DNA from: Gulosibacter hominis
GTDB lineage: Bacteria; Actinomycetota; Actinomycetes; Actinomycetales; Microbacteriaceae
Direction: 5' to 3'
Length of the DNA: 64,000 bases
NCBI RefSeq assembly: GCF_904842695.1
Contig: NZ_CAJGWQ010000005.1
Location: 62,001 to 126,000 of the forward strand
The notes beneath the pieces were generated by a model that ran no database searches, was not told where the DNA came from, and saw only the letters and a program-made list of their open reading frames with translations. Positions within the stretch are counted from its first letter, which is position 1; each line of letters begins with the position of its first letter. Below are positions 16,112 to 24,627 of the stretch, in pieces. The position numbers and the translations under genes are program-made.

Positions 16112-17233
16112 ATGGCCGCAATTCGGCGAACTGGATATGTCTGGGACGAGAGCTTTGCCTGGCATAACACGGGCAATACGGCTGCGATCTGGCCACCGAG
16201 CCCCGTTGTGCAGCCGATCGAAGCGTTTGAGAACCCCGCGACAAAGGCGCGGCTGGCGAGCCTGGTAGAGGTGAGCCGCCTCGGCGCCGAGCTGATTCGC
16301 CGCCCGACGCGCCTCGCCACCGAAGAGGAGCTGCTGCGTGTTCACGAGGGTGCCTATCTGCAGCGACTTGAGCGCGAAAGTAACCACACCGGCGGTGAGG
16401 GCGGCGATGGCGAGACGATCTTCGGTGTCGGTTCGTATGAAATCGCGCGTCGCGCAGCCGGTTCGCTGATCGACCTCACGGATGCGGTGCTCAGCGGTGA
16501 GCTCGACAACGGCTATGCGCTGGTGCGTCCCCCGGGGCACCACGCCGAACCCGACCGCGGCCGCGGATACTGCCTGCTGGCGAATGTGCCGATCGCGATT
16601 GAGCACGCCCGTCAGGTGCGCGGCGTCGAACGCGTTGCGATCGTTGACTACGACGTGCATCACGGTAACGGTGCCGAGCGTATCTACTGGTCGGATGGGG
16701 GAGTGCTCACCATTTCGATCCACCAAGACCAGCTTTTCCCCGAGAACTCGGGCGAGATCACGAAGACCGGCGAGGGTGACGGTGCCGGCACGAACATCAA
16801 CATTCCGCTGCCGGCCGGTTCGGGCCACGAGGCATACTTCGAGACGTTTAAGCAGGTGGTTTATACGGCGCTGAAGCGGTTCCAGCCCGACCTCATCATG
16901 GTTTCGAGCGGGTTTGACCCGTCGATGCTCGACCCGCTCGGATGCATGTCGGTCACCTCGGACGGCTTCCGTGAACTGGCGCGGATGCTGGTGGAATGGG
17001 CGGATGAACTGTGCGATGGCCGCCTCGTGTTCTCACACGAGGGTGGCTACTCGGCGGTGTATGTACCGTTCTGTGGCCTTGCGGTGATGGAGGAAATCTC
17101 GGGGCACCGCACCAGCATTGACGACCCCTTCGCTCCCGGTTGGGCGAACAACCCGGTGCACAAACTGCGGGTCGACCAGCTCGAGGTGATTCAGCAGGCT
17201 GCCGAACTGGCTGCCGCGGTGCCGCAGCGCTAG
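16112..17233 (+). CDS. Class II histone deacetylase-like amidohydrolase (acetylpolyamine amidohydrolase type)
   Basis: 373 residues, a complete HDAC fold. The catalytic His pair is H143/H144 in RPPGHHAEP. The zinc ligands are D181 and H183 in VDYDVHHGNG and D269 in SSGFDP. The transition-state Tyr is Y313 in HEGGYS. Bacterial members remove acetyl groups from N-acetylpolyamines, acetylated amino acids or proteins. Amine oxidase and aldehyde dehydrogenase genes follow, fitting release of a free amine that is then oxidised. ATG 16112 preceded by a weak GAGGATG. A close paralogue with the same residues lies at 44864-45982. Confidence 0.87.
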   Translation: MAAIRRTGYVWDESFAWHNTGNTAAIWPPSPVVQPIEAFENPATKARLASLVEVSRLGAELIRRPTRLATEEELLRVHEGAYLQRLERESNHTGGEGGDGETIFGVGSYEIARRAAGSLIDLTDAVLSGELDNGYALVRPPGHHAEPDRGRGYCLLANVPIAIEHARQVRGVERVAIVDYDVHHGNGAERIYWSDGGVLTISIHQDQLFPENSGEITKTGEGDGAGTNINIPLPAGSGHEAYFETFKQVVYTALKRFQPDLIMVSSGFDPSMLDPLGCMSVTSDGFRELARMLVEWADELCDGRLVFSHEGGYSAVYVPFCGLAVMEEISGHRTSIDDPFAPGWANNPVHKLRVDQLEVIQQAAELAAAVPQR

Positions 17234-17346
17234 CTGGGTTCACGCCGGCTCGCTGTACCGCGGCGCTTGCTGCGCGGCCGCATCACTTGCTCGCGTACAC
17301 CGAAAATGCCCGGCACACTGAACGGCTGACTACGCCGAAAACTCGC

Positions 17347-17406
17347 GTACACCGAAAACACTGAGGGCCACCGCTATAGCGGTGGCCCTCAGTGTTTTCG
17401 GTGTAC
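17347..17406. repeat. Perfect 60-bp palindrome (family B, copy 2) between convergent genes
   Basis: The left half starts GTACACCGAAAACACTGAGG and ends GCCACCGCTA; the right half is its exact reverse complement, so all 60 bp are symmetric about TA. It separates the deacetylase (+) and dehydrogenase (-) genes. Degenerate half-copies (GTACACCGAAAA-like words) precede it from 17294. It may serve as a bidirectional terminator. Confidence 0.88.
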
Positions 17407-17443
17407 CCGAGCGGCTGCGAGCTAGTACCCGAGCGGCTGCGAA

Positions 17444-18943
17444 TTAGTCGTTCTGCGGGAATCCGAGGTTGATGCCGCCGTGCGACGGGTCGAGCCAGCG
17501 GGTGGTGATCGCCTTCTGGGCGGTGAAGAACTTGACGCCCTCGTCGCCGTGCGCCTTGGTGTCACCGAAAATCGACTGCTTCCAGCCACCGAACGAGTAG
17601 GCGGCGATGGGCACTGGAATCGGCACGTTGACGCCGATCATGCCCACCTGCACCTCGTTCTGGAAGCGGCGTGCCGCCCCGCCGTCGTTGGTGAACACCG
17701 CGGTGCCGTTGCCAAAGGCGCCGTTGTTGATGAGCTCGAGGCCCTCGTCGAACGACTGCACGCGAACCACCGACAGCACCGGGCCGAAAATTTCTTCGGT
17801 GTAGGCGCGTGAGCTGGTGGGTACGCGGTCGAGCAGGGTGGGGCCGAGCCAGAAGCCGGCCTCATCACCGTCGACCTCGATGCCGCGGCCGTCGACCACG
17901 ACGGTCGCGCCGTCGCCGGCAGCGATGTCGATATAGCTGGCGACCTTGTCGCGGTGGGCTTCGGTGACCAGCGGGCCCATGTCGGTGCCGCGACGTCCGT
18001 CGCCCACCTTTAGCTGCTGCATCCGTTCAACGATCTTGTCGATGAGCGCATCCGCGACCGGTTCGACTGCAACGACCACCGAAATTGCCATGCATCGCTC
18101 GCCGGCCGACCCAAATCCGGCGTTGATGGCCGAGTCGGCCACCAGGTCGAGGTCGGCATCCGGCAGTACCAGCATGTGGTTTTTTGCGCCGCCGAGCGCC
18201 TGCACGCGCTTGCCGTGCTTGGTGCCGGTTTCGTACACGTACTGCGCGATCGGGGTCGAGCCGACGAATGAAACCGAGGCCACCTTTTCGTGGGTGAGCA
18301 GCGCATCCACCGCCACCTTGTCGCCGTTGACGACGGTGTATACGCCGTCGGGAAGGCCCGCTTCTTTCCAGAGTTTTGCGATCCAGATCGCGGCCGACGG
18401 GTTCTTTTCGCTCGGCTTCACAACCACCGAGTTACCGGCGGCGATGGCGATGGGGAAGAACCACATCGGCACCATCGCGGGGAAGTTGAACGGCGAGATG
18501 ATTGCGGCGACGCCAATCGGCTGGCGCACCGAGTGGATGTCGTACCCGGTCGACACCTGCTCTGAAAAGTGGCCGCGCAGATGCGAGGTGATGCCGCAGG
18601 CGTACTCAACAACTTCCTGGCCGCGGGCGATTTCGCCGAGGGCGTCGTCGATGACCTTGCCGTGCTCTTCAGTGATGATTTCAGCGAGCTCGCCCTTGCG
18701 TTCGTTGAGCAGTTCGCGGAAGCGGAACAGGATCGCGGTGCGCTTCGCGAGCGACACATTGCGCCAGGTGAGATAGGCCGTGTGTGCGGTTTCAACAGCG
18801 CGGTCAACTTCGGTTTCGCTGGCGAGCGCGGCGCGGCGGATTTCGCGGCCGAGTGCGGGGTCGAACACCGGTGCGGTGCGCGCGTCGTCGGCGACGACTT
18901 CGGCACCTTCGATCCAGTGTGGAATGGTTGGCAGGGCGGTCAT
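17444..18943 (-). CDS. mmsA: CoA-acylating methylmalonate-semialdehyde dehydrogenase
   Basis: 499 residues from ATG at 18943, preceded by AAGGAG. The family-specific start IPHWIEGAEV, the cofactor region ISPFNFPAMVPMWFFPIAIAAGN, the catalytic Cys in FGSAGERCMAIS and the closing GGWKQSIFGD are typical of MmsA/IolA. These enzymes lack the general-base Glu and use CoA, turning methylmalonate or malonate semialdehyde into propionyl- or acetyl-CoA. In this setting it could handle the semialdehyde from a beta-amino acid or polyamine. Divergent from the amine oxidase at 19154. The 210-bp gap between them holds no gene I can support. Confidence 0.88.
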   Translation of the reverse strand: MTALPTIPHWIEGAEVVADDARTAPVFDPALGREIRRAALASETEVDRAVETAHTAYLTWRNVSLAKRTAILFRFRELLNERKGELAEIITEEHGKVIDDALGEIARGQEVVEYACGITSHLRGHFSEQVSTGYDIHSVRQPIGVAAIISPFNFPAMVPMWFFPIAIAAGNSVVVKPSEKNPSAAIWIAKLWKEAGLPDGVYTVVNGDKVAVDALLTHEKVASVSFVGSTPIAQYVYETGTKHGKRVQALGGAKNHMLVLPDADLDLVADSAINAGFGSAGERCMAISVVVAVEPVADALIDKIVERMQQLKVGDGRRGTDMGPLVTEAHRDKVASYIDIAAGDGATVVVDGRGIEVDGDEAGFWLGPTLLDRVPTSSRAYTEEIFGPVLSVVRVQSFDEGLELINNGAFGNGTAVFTNDGGAARRFQNEVQVGMIGVNVPIPVPIAAYSFGGWKQSIFGDTKAHGDEGVKFFTAQKAITTRWLDPSHGGINLGFPQND

Positions 18944-19153
18944 ATCGGCTCCTTCGCTGATCGGATGCAGCAACGCTACGGTTGGGTGCGCGGTCGCTCA
19001 TTGGCTGAATTGGCATGAACTGGATGCATCCGTGCCGATTTGGCAGCGATGCGGGTGTGATCAGGTCAGTAACATCCTGCGCACAGCGCATCGTCACGCT
19101 TCGAAGACACTTCTCGGCAGCGCGCGCGTGCGGTGCACAGTGAGGATTGACAC

Positions 19154-20524
19154 ATGATCAACGGAAACATCTCGCACTGGTGGACACAGATTGGGATGCA
19201 GGCGCCGCGGCCGGCGCTGCCCGGCCCGATCGACATTGATGTCGCCATTGTGGGTGCCGGGTTTACCGGCCTGTGGACGGCGTACTACCTGAAGCAGGCC
19301 GACCCGAGCCTGCGCATCGCGGTGCTCGAGCAACGCTTCGCGGGCTTCGGTGCATCGGGCCGCAACGGTGGCTGGCTCGTCAATAGCGTCACCGGCGGCC
19401 GCGAACAATATGTCGCCAGCCACGGCCGCGACGCTGCGCAGCGGTTCCAACTGGCCATGAACGAAACGGTCGCCGAAGTCGAGCGAATCACCGTAGAAGA
19501 GGGAATCGACTGCGATCTCGTGCGTGGCGGCGAACTCAATGTGGCGCGCTCGGCAGCACAGCTGGCGCGGCTTAAAAGCTACTACGACGCCGAACGCGAG
19601 TGGCAGCACACCGATGTCGAGTGGCTCGACACCGCCGAAACCCAAAACCGCATCAAGATCGACCGCGCGATCGCCGGGGTGTGGCAGCCGCACGCGGCCC
19701 GCATCCATCCCGCCAAACTCGCCCGCGGCCTCGCCGAATGTGTCGAGGCGATGGGCGTAAAAATTTACGAGGGCACCCGCGTCACCGAAATCGAACCCGG
19801 CCTCGCGCGCACCGACCGCGGCGCCGTGCGCGCCGAACGCATCCTGCGTGCCACCGAAGGGTTCACCGCCGGTATCAAATCATCGCACCGCGACTGGCTG
19901 CCGATGAACTCGTCGATGATCGCCACCGAACCGCTCAGTGACTCCACCTGGCAGCAGCTGGGTTGGGACGGCGGCGAAGTGCTCGGTGACTTCGCACACG
20001 TGTACATGTACGCGCAGCGCACCGCCGATAACCGCATCGCGTTCGGTGGCCGCGGGGTGCCGTATCGCTGGAACTCGGCAACCGACGTTGACGGGCGCAC
20101 CCAGTCGCAAACCGCCGAAACGCTGCGAAATCTGCTCGTGTCGTTCTTCCCGGCAGCGGCGGATGCACAGATCGACCACCTGTGGTCGGGCACCCTCGGC
20201 GTGCCCCGCGACTGGGCCGCCACCTGCGTGTTCGACGACAAAACCGGCATCGGTTACGCCGGCGGCTATGTGGGCACCGGCGTTGCCACCACGAATCTCG
20301 CCGGCCGCACCCTGCGCGATCTTGTGCTCGGAAACGACACCGATCTCGTGCACCTGCCGTGGGTGAACCACCGGGTGCGCCGCTGGGAACCCGAACCGCT
20401 GCGGTGGATCGCCACGCGCATCATCTACGGGGCCTACGGTGCCGCCGACCGGTTCGAGTCGGCATCCGAAAGTTCGCGCACGCATCCAATCGCCAAGATC
20501 GCCTCGCTCGTTTCGGGGCGCTAG
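19154..20524 (+). CDS. FAD-dependent amine oxidase, PuuB/DAO family (second copy)
   Basis: 456 residues with FAD motif DVAIVGAGFTGLWTAYYLKQ near residue 32, ASGRNGGW, and the C-terminal GYAGGYVGTGVATTNLAGRTL. It resembles gamma-glutamylputrescine and related amine oxidases and is a diverged paralogue of the protein at 4117-5493. Expected to deaminate an amine to an aldehyde, with peroxide released. It is divergent from mmsA and followed after about 100 bp by a small cupin gene, perhaps a partner in the same catabolic unit. Confidence 0.85.
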   Translation: MINGNISHWWTQIGMQAPRPALPGPIDIDVAIVGAGFTGLWTAYYLKQADPSLRIAVLEQRFAGFGASGRNGGWLVNSVTGGREQYVASHGRDAAQRFQLAMNETVAEVERITVEEGIDCDLVRGGELNVARSAAQLARLKSYYDAEREWQHTDVEWLDTAETQNRIKIDRAIAGVWQPHAARIHPAKLARGLAECVEAMGVKIYEGTRVTEIEPGLARTDRGAVRAERILRATEGFTAGIKSSHRDWLPMNSSMIATEPLSDSTWQQLGWDGGEVLGDFAHVYMYAQRTADNRIAFGGRGVPYRWNSATDVDGRTQSQTAETLRNLLVSFFPAAADAQIDHLWSGTLGVPRDWAATCVFDDKTGIGYAGGYVGTGVATTNLAGRTLRDLVLGNDTDLVHLPWVNHRVRRWEPEPLRWIATRIIYGAYGAADRFESASESSRTHPIAKIASLVSGR

Positions 20525-20607
20525 TCGCCCCGAGCCAAACAGTCGCCCCGCACCAAGCAACCAGGCACGCTAACCGTCCCGAACCAAACAGCCGTCCCGC
20601 ACCAAAC
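20523..20607. repeat. 18-bp degenerate tandem repeat
   Basis: Four copies of AGYCGYCCCGMACCAAAC at 20523, 20541, about 20573 and 20590, with a 14-bp interruption after the second. It fills the gap between the oxidase and cupin genes. Function unknown; replication slippage is the simplest origin. Confidence 0.7.
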
Positions 20608-20623
20608 AGTTAGGGTTACCCGC

Positions 20624-20977
20624 ATGACTTCACTCAAACCAGGCGTCGTGATTGACGCGCTCGCACTCGATGTTGCCCACGAGACCGTGCCCGCCGAGCA
20701 CGACCCGCAGGGCGGCACCACCGCCGGTGCCACTGAGCTCGGCGATTTTGCCGGGCTCGAAACCGGGGTGTGGGAGATGAGTCGCGGCGTGATGCACGAC
20801 ACCGAGGCCGACGAGCTCTGCGTGATTATTGCGGGCGAAGCGACGGTTGAGTTCCTCGAACCGCAGCTTCCCGCGGTGCAGCTGCGCGCCGGTTCGGTGC
20901 TGCAGCTGAGCGAGGGGATGCAAACCCGCTGGACCGTGCACAGCGAACAGCTGCGCAAGGTTTACCTCGCTCCCTGA
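20624..20977 (+). CDS. Small cupin-domain protein
   Basis: 117 residues, one cupin barrel of the DUF861/EutQ-like type (ETGVWEMSRGVMHDTEADELCVIIAGEATVEF; then LRAGSVLQLSEGMQTRWTVHSEQLRKVYL). Such proteins commonly accompany amine oxidases of the PuuB type, where they may bind or tautomerise an intermediate. Metal-binding His residues of the classical cupin motif are mostly missing, as is usual in this subgroup. TAGGGT at 20611-20616 stands 7 nt upstream of the ATG, so the gene may be leaderless. Confidence 0.75.
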   Translation: MTSLKPGVVIDALALDVAHETVPAEHDPQGGTTAGATELGDFAGLETGVWEMSRGVMHDTEADELCVIIAGEATVEFLEPQLPAVQLRAGSVLQLSEGMQTRWTVHSEQLRKVYLAP

Positions 20978-21035
20978 GCGCCACACCCGCCGTCACTAGA
21001 CTGACAACAAACAGTCGGTGACAGAGAGGGGCGGC

Positions 21036-22094
21036 GTGGGCGCATCCGGCATTCGCGGTATCGAGTTCAGTCGGCTCGATTGGCGAGCTGCCACCCGCGC
21101 CGCCGTCTCAACCGGTGTGCCGCTCATCGTGCTGGCGAGCATCGACCGCCTCGACCTGGCGATTTATGCGAGCTTCGCCGCGTTTACCGCGCTGTATGGC
21201 CGCAACGAGCCCTATCGGCAGCGGTGGCTCACGCTGCTGCTATCGGGTGCGGTGCTGCTGGCTGCCATCGTTGGTGGGGTGGCGACCTCGCTCGCCGGCA
21301 CACCCACCTGGCTGGCGGGCATCGGGCTGAGCCTGGTGATCACTGCGGGCGTGCTGCTCACGGCGATCATGCAGTGGATCCCGATGGGTGCGATCTTTTT
21401 CACTTTCGCGTACCTCGGCACCAGTGTGCGACCGACCGATCCGGCCATATTTTGGGATGCGGTGCTGGTTGCCGCGAGCGTGGTCGCGTTTTCGTTTGCG
21501 GTGGGAATGTCGGGGGCGCTACTGCGCCGCATCCCGGCGTTGGGCGAGCGGGTTCCGGACCCGAACCGGCGGCCGCATCGCCGCCTGCGGCAGGCGATCA
21601 CCGCCGAGAACGGTTGGATGATTCTGGTCACCCTGCTCGCGGCGTGGGCGGCGGCGGTGATTGCCGCGACGCTCGACGTGGCAACGCACCACTATTGGGC
21701 GGTGGTGACCGTCACCGCGATTTTTTCGGCGCCCTCGCACCTGTTTGGGTTTGAACGTATCTCGCACCGCGTGGTGGGAACGCTGGTGGGTGTGGGGCTG
21801 GCGGCCGCGCTGTATGGCGGCGAACCGCATCCGATTTATGTCATCGCCGTGCTCTTGCTGTGCACGTTTGCCACCGAGCTGGTGGTGGGGCAGCACTACG
21901 GATTCGCGCTGGCGTTCATCACGCCGCTCGCCATTGGGGCAACGAGTTTGGGTGCGCCCAGCAACTACGAGGTGCTGTTTGTGGCGCGCGCTCGCGAAAC
22001 ACTCATTGGCGGGTTGGTGTGCCTGGCGGTGGTGTATTTGGTGCGTCGTTGGCGCAGGCGGCAAGACACCACCGCGATCGAGGTGGTCGGTTAG
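21036..22094 (+). CDS. FUSC family integral membrane protein
   Basis: 352 residues from GTG at 21036, which has GAGAGGGG 5 nt upstream; an earlier in-frame GTG at 21018 would place that site inside the gene. Two clusters of about four to five hydrophobic helices are separated by a basic cytoplasmic stretch (RRIPALGERVPDPNRRPHRRLRQA), and the second block carries the FUSC motif ATHHYWAVVTVTAIF. The family includes putative aromatic acid or fusaric acid exporters. No periplasmic partner is encoded nearby, and the substrate is unknown. Confidence 0.82.
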   Translation: MGASGIRGIEFSRLDWRAATRAAVSTGVPLIVLASIDRLDLAIYASFAAFTALYGRNEPYRQRWLTLLLSGAVLLAAIVGGVATSLAGTPTWLAGIGLSLVITAGVLLTAIMQWIPMGAIFFTFAYLGTSVRPTDPAIFWDAVLVAASVVAFSFAVGMSGALLRRIPALGERVPDPNRRPHRRLRQAITAENGWMILVTLLAAWAAAVIAATLDVATHHYWAVVTVTAIFSAPSHLFGFERISHRVVGTLVGVGLAAALYGGEPHPIYVIAVLLLCTFATELVVGQHYGFALAFITPLAIGATSLGAPSNYEVLFVARARETLIGGLVCLAVVYLVRRWRRRQDTTAIEVVG

Positions 22095-22147
22095 TTCGGG
22101 ATGCGCTGCGTCAGCACTTTTGCAGCGGCGCGGCTTAGGCTGCGGGC

Positions 22148-22459
22148 ATGGCAATCGTGAAAATCAACGCAATTTCCGTTCCCGAGGGTCAGGGCGAAGA
22201 GCTCGAGCGGCGGTTTAACGCCCGCGCCGGTTCGATCGACGGCACCCCGGGATTCCGTGGCTTTCAGCTGCTGCGCCCCACCGCCAACGAAGACCGCTAC
22301 TTCGTGGTGACGCACTGGGATGACGAGGAGTCGTACGTCGCCTGGCGCGATGGATCGGCGCGTGCCGCGCACGCCGGCTCGCACGGCAAGCCGGTCGCGA
22401 GCGGGGCAACGCTGCTCGAGTTCGATGTGGTGCTCGACGTGAAGCCGACCACCGCCTAG
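22148..22459 (+). CDS. mhuD: MhuD-type heme-degrading monooxygenase
   Basis: 103 residues forming one antibiotic-biosynthesis-monooxygenase (ABM) domain. It follows mycobacterial MhuD closely: VKINAI, PGFRGFQLLRP, YFVVTHWDDEESYVAWRDG and ASGATLLEFDVVLDV. The MhuD residues that matter for heme binding and turnover fall at the same numbers: N7, W66 and H75. The likely role is opening heme in the cytoplasm to release iron, with mycobilin-type products. It stands alone, not in the siderophore operon. TAGGCT at 22136-22141 ends 6 nt before the ATG and there is no ribosome site, so it is probably leaderless. Confidence 0.88.
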   Translation: MAIVKINAISVPEGQGEELERRFNARAGSIDGTPGFRGFQLLRPTANEDRYFVVTHWDDEESYVAWRDGSARAAHAGSHGKPVASGATLLEFDVVLDVKPTTA

Positions 22460-22532
22460 CTTTCGGACACCGACCTGGCACCGCCAGCCGATCGCGCTGG
22501 CGGTGCCACTTTGCGCATTTCTCCCGCGAAGT

Positions 22533-22590
22533 GGCACCGCGCCCGACTAATGGCACCGGTATAGCGGTGCCATTAGTGTTTGGCGGTGCC
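22533..22590. repeat. Intergenic palindrome family B, copy 3
   Basis: Ends GGCACCG/CGGTGCC, inner arms CTAATGGCACCG and CGGTGCCATTAG, core CACCGGTATAGCGGTG. It replaces the outer TACACCG word of other copies with GGCACCG. It lies between the convergent mhuD and dadA-like genes. Confidence 0.78.
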
Positions 22591-22634
22591 ATTTCTCGTA
22601 AAAGGGGCGCCCGCGGCCGCAGGCCCGCGCCCGC

Positions 22635-23912
22635 CTAGCTCACAGCCGAGCGGCGCACCGCGAACGGCCGCAGATCGAACGGCCAGTTCGCCACACCCGG
22701 CTGCCTGCCGGCAATCAGGTCGGCCATGATCTGCCCGGTGATCGGCCCCAGCGACAGCCCGTGCATATTGTGACCGGATGCGACGAGCACCTCACCGCTC
22801 GGCGTCGCCGGCCCGATCAGCGGTAGCCCGTCGGCGGTCATCGGGCGCGGCCCCATCCACTCATCGGTGCGGCCATCCCAATCGGCCCCCTCGATGAGCC
22901 CCTCGGCAAAACCGCGCAGCACTTCGATGCGATCACTGTGGAAGCGCTCGGGCTCTCCATCAAACGACATGATGCCCACCACCCGCAGCCGGCCACTCAT
23001 CGGAATCACCACGCAGTGGCGGTCCATCGAGTGCACGAGCGTGCGCGGCATGGTCTTGACCGGCACCGTGAACGAGTATCCCTTGCCGGGCACCACGGGG
23101 ATGTGAGGGATGCGTGAGCGTCGCAGCACCTGTGAGGTCCAGGCACCGGTGGCAAGCACCACCCGGTCGCCCGACACGGTGACCTGCCGCGCATCCTCGT
23201 CGACGCACACGACGCTCGCACCATCACCGAGCCGCTGCACGGTGAGTCCGAGCCGCACCTCGGCGCCGAGCTCGGTGATGCGCTCGATCAGGCTGGCCAC
23301 GAATTTCACCGGGTCGATCGACACTTCTCCCGGCAGCATGAACCCGAACTGGGTGCGTTCGGTGAGCGTTGGCTCCGCCTCGTGCAGCTCACGGCCCGAC
23401 ATGGGGTCTTCGGGCGGGTCGCCCCAGCCGCGGCGGGCTCGCTCGGCGTAGGCCTCGTGCGCCGCGAGCATTGTCGGTTCGCTTTCGGCGGTCATGAGAA
23501 ATCCGGTGCTCCCGCCCGAGGTGTCGATGCCATCGGCCGCCATCCGGTCGAGGGATGCGAGCAGATGCGGCGTGAACTGCGCCAGTGCCGCATCGCCGCG
23601 TGCCCGCAACGGCCCGGCGGATGCGGCGAGAAATCCCATTCCGAAACGCGCCAGCTGCGGCAGGCGAAGCGGCGCGATCGACAAATAGTGACGGTGTGCG
23701 AACACTCCGTGGATGATGTCGCGCGCGGTGTTGCTCGAGGCCAGCGGCGCCACCATTTGCGGGGTGAGTTCGCCGGCATTACCGGTTGCGGCGCCGGCAC
23801 CCAGCTTGGTGCGTTCAACGATGGTTACCCGGTGTCCGTCGCGCAGCAGCCAATAGGCGGTGCACAGTCCGATCAGGCCACCACCGGCCACCACAACGTG
23901 TTGTTTTTTCAT
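22635..23912 (-). CDS. dadA: D-amino acid dehydrogenase-like FAD oxidoreductase
   Basis: 425 residues of the DadA group. FAD motif VVVAGGGLIGLCTAYWLLRDGHRVTIVER is at the N-terminus, then GAATGNAGELTPQMVAPLAS, and the C-terminal GPRPMTADGLPLIGP...GHNMHGLSLGPITG is diagnostic for DadA-type enzymes. It should oxidise D-amino acids to 2-oxo acids and pass electrons to the respiratory chain. Last gene of a four-gene operon; its ATG overlaps the stop of the upstream amidotransferase gene by 4 bp. With an M19 dipeptidase in the same operon, D-amino acids released from peptides are the likely substrate. Confidence 0.87.
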   Translation of the reverse strand: MKKQHVVVAGGGLIGLCTAYWLLRDGHRVTIVERTKLGAGAATGNAGELTPQMVAPLASSNTARDIIHGVFAHRHYLSIAPLRLPQLARFGMGFLAASAGPLRARGDAALAQFTPHLLASLDRMAADGIDTSGGSTGFLMTAESEPTMLAAHEAYAERARRGWGDPPEDPMSGRELHEAEPTLTERTQFGFMLPGEVSIDPVKFVASLIERITELGAEVRLGLTVQRLGDGASVVCVDEDARQVTVSGDRVVLATGAWTSQVLRRSRIPHIPVVPGKGYSFTVPVKTMPRTLVHSMDRHCVVIPMSGRLRVVGIMSFDGEPERFHSDRIEVLRGFAEGLIEGADWDGRTDEWMGPRPMTADGLPLIGPATPSGEVLVASGHNMHGLSLGPITGQIMADLIAGRQPGVANWPFDLRPFAVRRSAVS

Positions 23913-24625
23913 CGCTGCCCCTTTGCGTATTGCGTCACCTGCTCGGCGAACGCGTCAATCAGCGCCTTCGATGCGCGCGTGTTTTCACCGTCGACCGCGC
24001 GCGCCTTGGCGACCAGTTTTTCGCGGTCGAAACCTTTTTTGCCGAGCGCCGACTCGTCCCACTGGGCGATTCGTTCGGCGTTCACCTCGGGATGAAATTG
24101 CAGCCCCCACACTCGCTTGCCGATGCGGAAGGCCTGGTTTTCAACGTCTGCCGACCGGCCCAATAGCACCGCATCCGCCGGTAGCTGAGTGATTTGGTCG
24201 ACGTGGTTTTCGATCATGTGCGCGCCCTCACCCAGCACTCCGAGCACCGGGTCGTTGCGGCCGGCTGCGGTGGTGGTGATGAGCACCGCACCGCTTTCTG
24301 GGGTTCCGTATTCGCCGCGCACTTCGCCGCCGCCAACATGTGCGAGCAGCTGCCCGCCGAGGCAGATGCCGAGCGTGGGTAGGTCGGCGTCGATCGCCTG
24401 CCGGGCGAGTTCCCGCTCGGTGGCGAGCCACGGGGCATTTTCGTCTTCGTAGGGCAGCAGTCCGCCGCCGAGCATCACCAGGCCGTCGAAGCCGTCGAGG
24501 TTTTCGGGCAGGGGAGTGGTTTCAGCCACCACATCGACCGTTTCGATGCCCGCTTCGCGCAGCCATTCGCCGGCCCGGCGCGGCCCCGATTCGGTGGAAT
24601 TAATCACCATCAATACTTTGCTCAC
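23909..24625 (-). CDS. Class I glutamine amidotransferase-like protein
   Basis: 238 residues with the triad of class I amidotransferases: nucleophile Cys in GICLGGQLLAHV, His and Glu in LQFHPEV. It looks like the GMP synthase-related stand-alone group that includes PuuD-like gamma-glutamyl hydrolases and uncharacterised relatives. In this operon (dipeptidase upstream, D-amino acid dehydrogenase downstream) it may cleave a gamma-glutamyl or other amide bond of an imported peptide. GTG start at 24625, 2 bp after the dipeptidase stop, so translation is coupled. The substrate is not determined by sequence. Confidence 0.8.
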   Translation of the reverse strand: MSKVLMVINSTESGPRRAGEWLREAGIETVDVVAETTPLPENLDGFDGLVMLGGGLLPYEDENAPWLATERELARQAIDADLPTLGICLGGQLLAHVGGGEVRGEYGTPESGAVLITTTAAGRNDPVLGVLGEGAHMIENHVDQITQLPADAVLLGRSADVENQAFRIGKRVWGLQFHPEVNAERIAQWDESALGKKGFDREKLVAKARAVDGENTRASKALIDAFAEQVTQYAKGQR

Positions 24626-24627
24626 GG

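Noticed and set aside
15926-16828. A 300-codon minus-strand frame over the deacetylase promoter and gene
   Set aside because: Antisense to a protein with a full set of catalytic residues; the Arg/His/Val-rich product has no domain.
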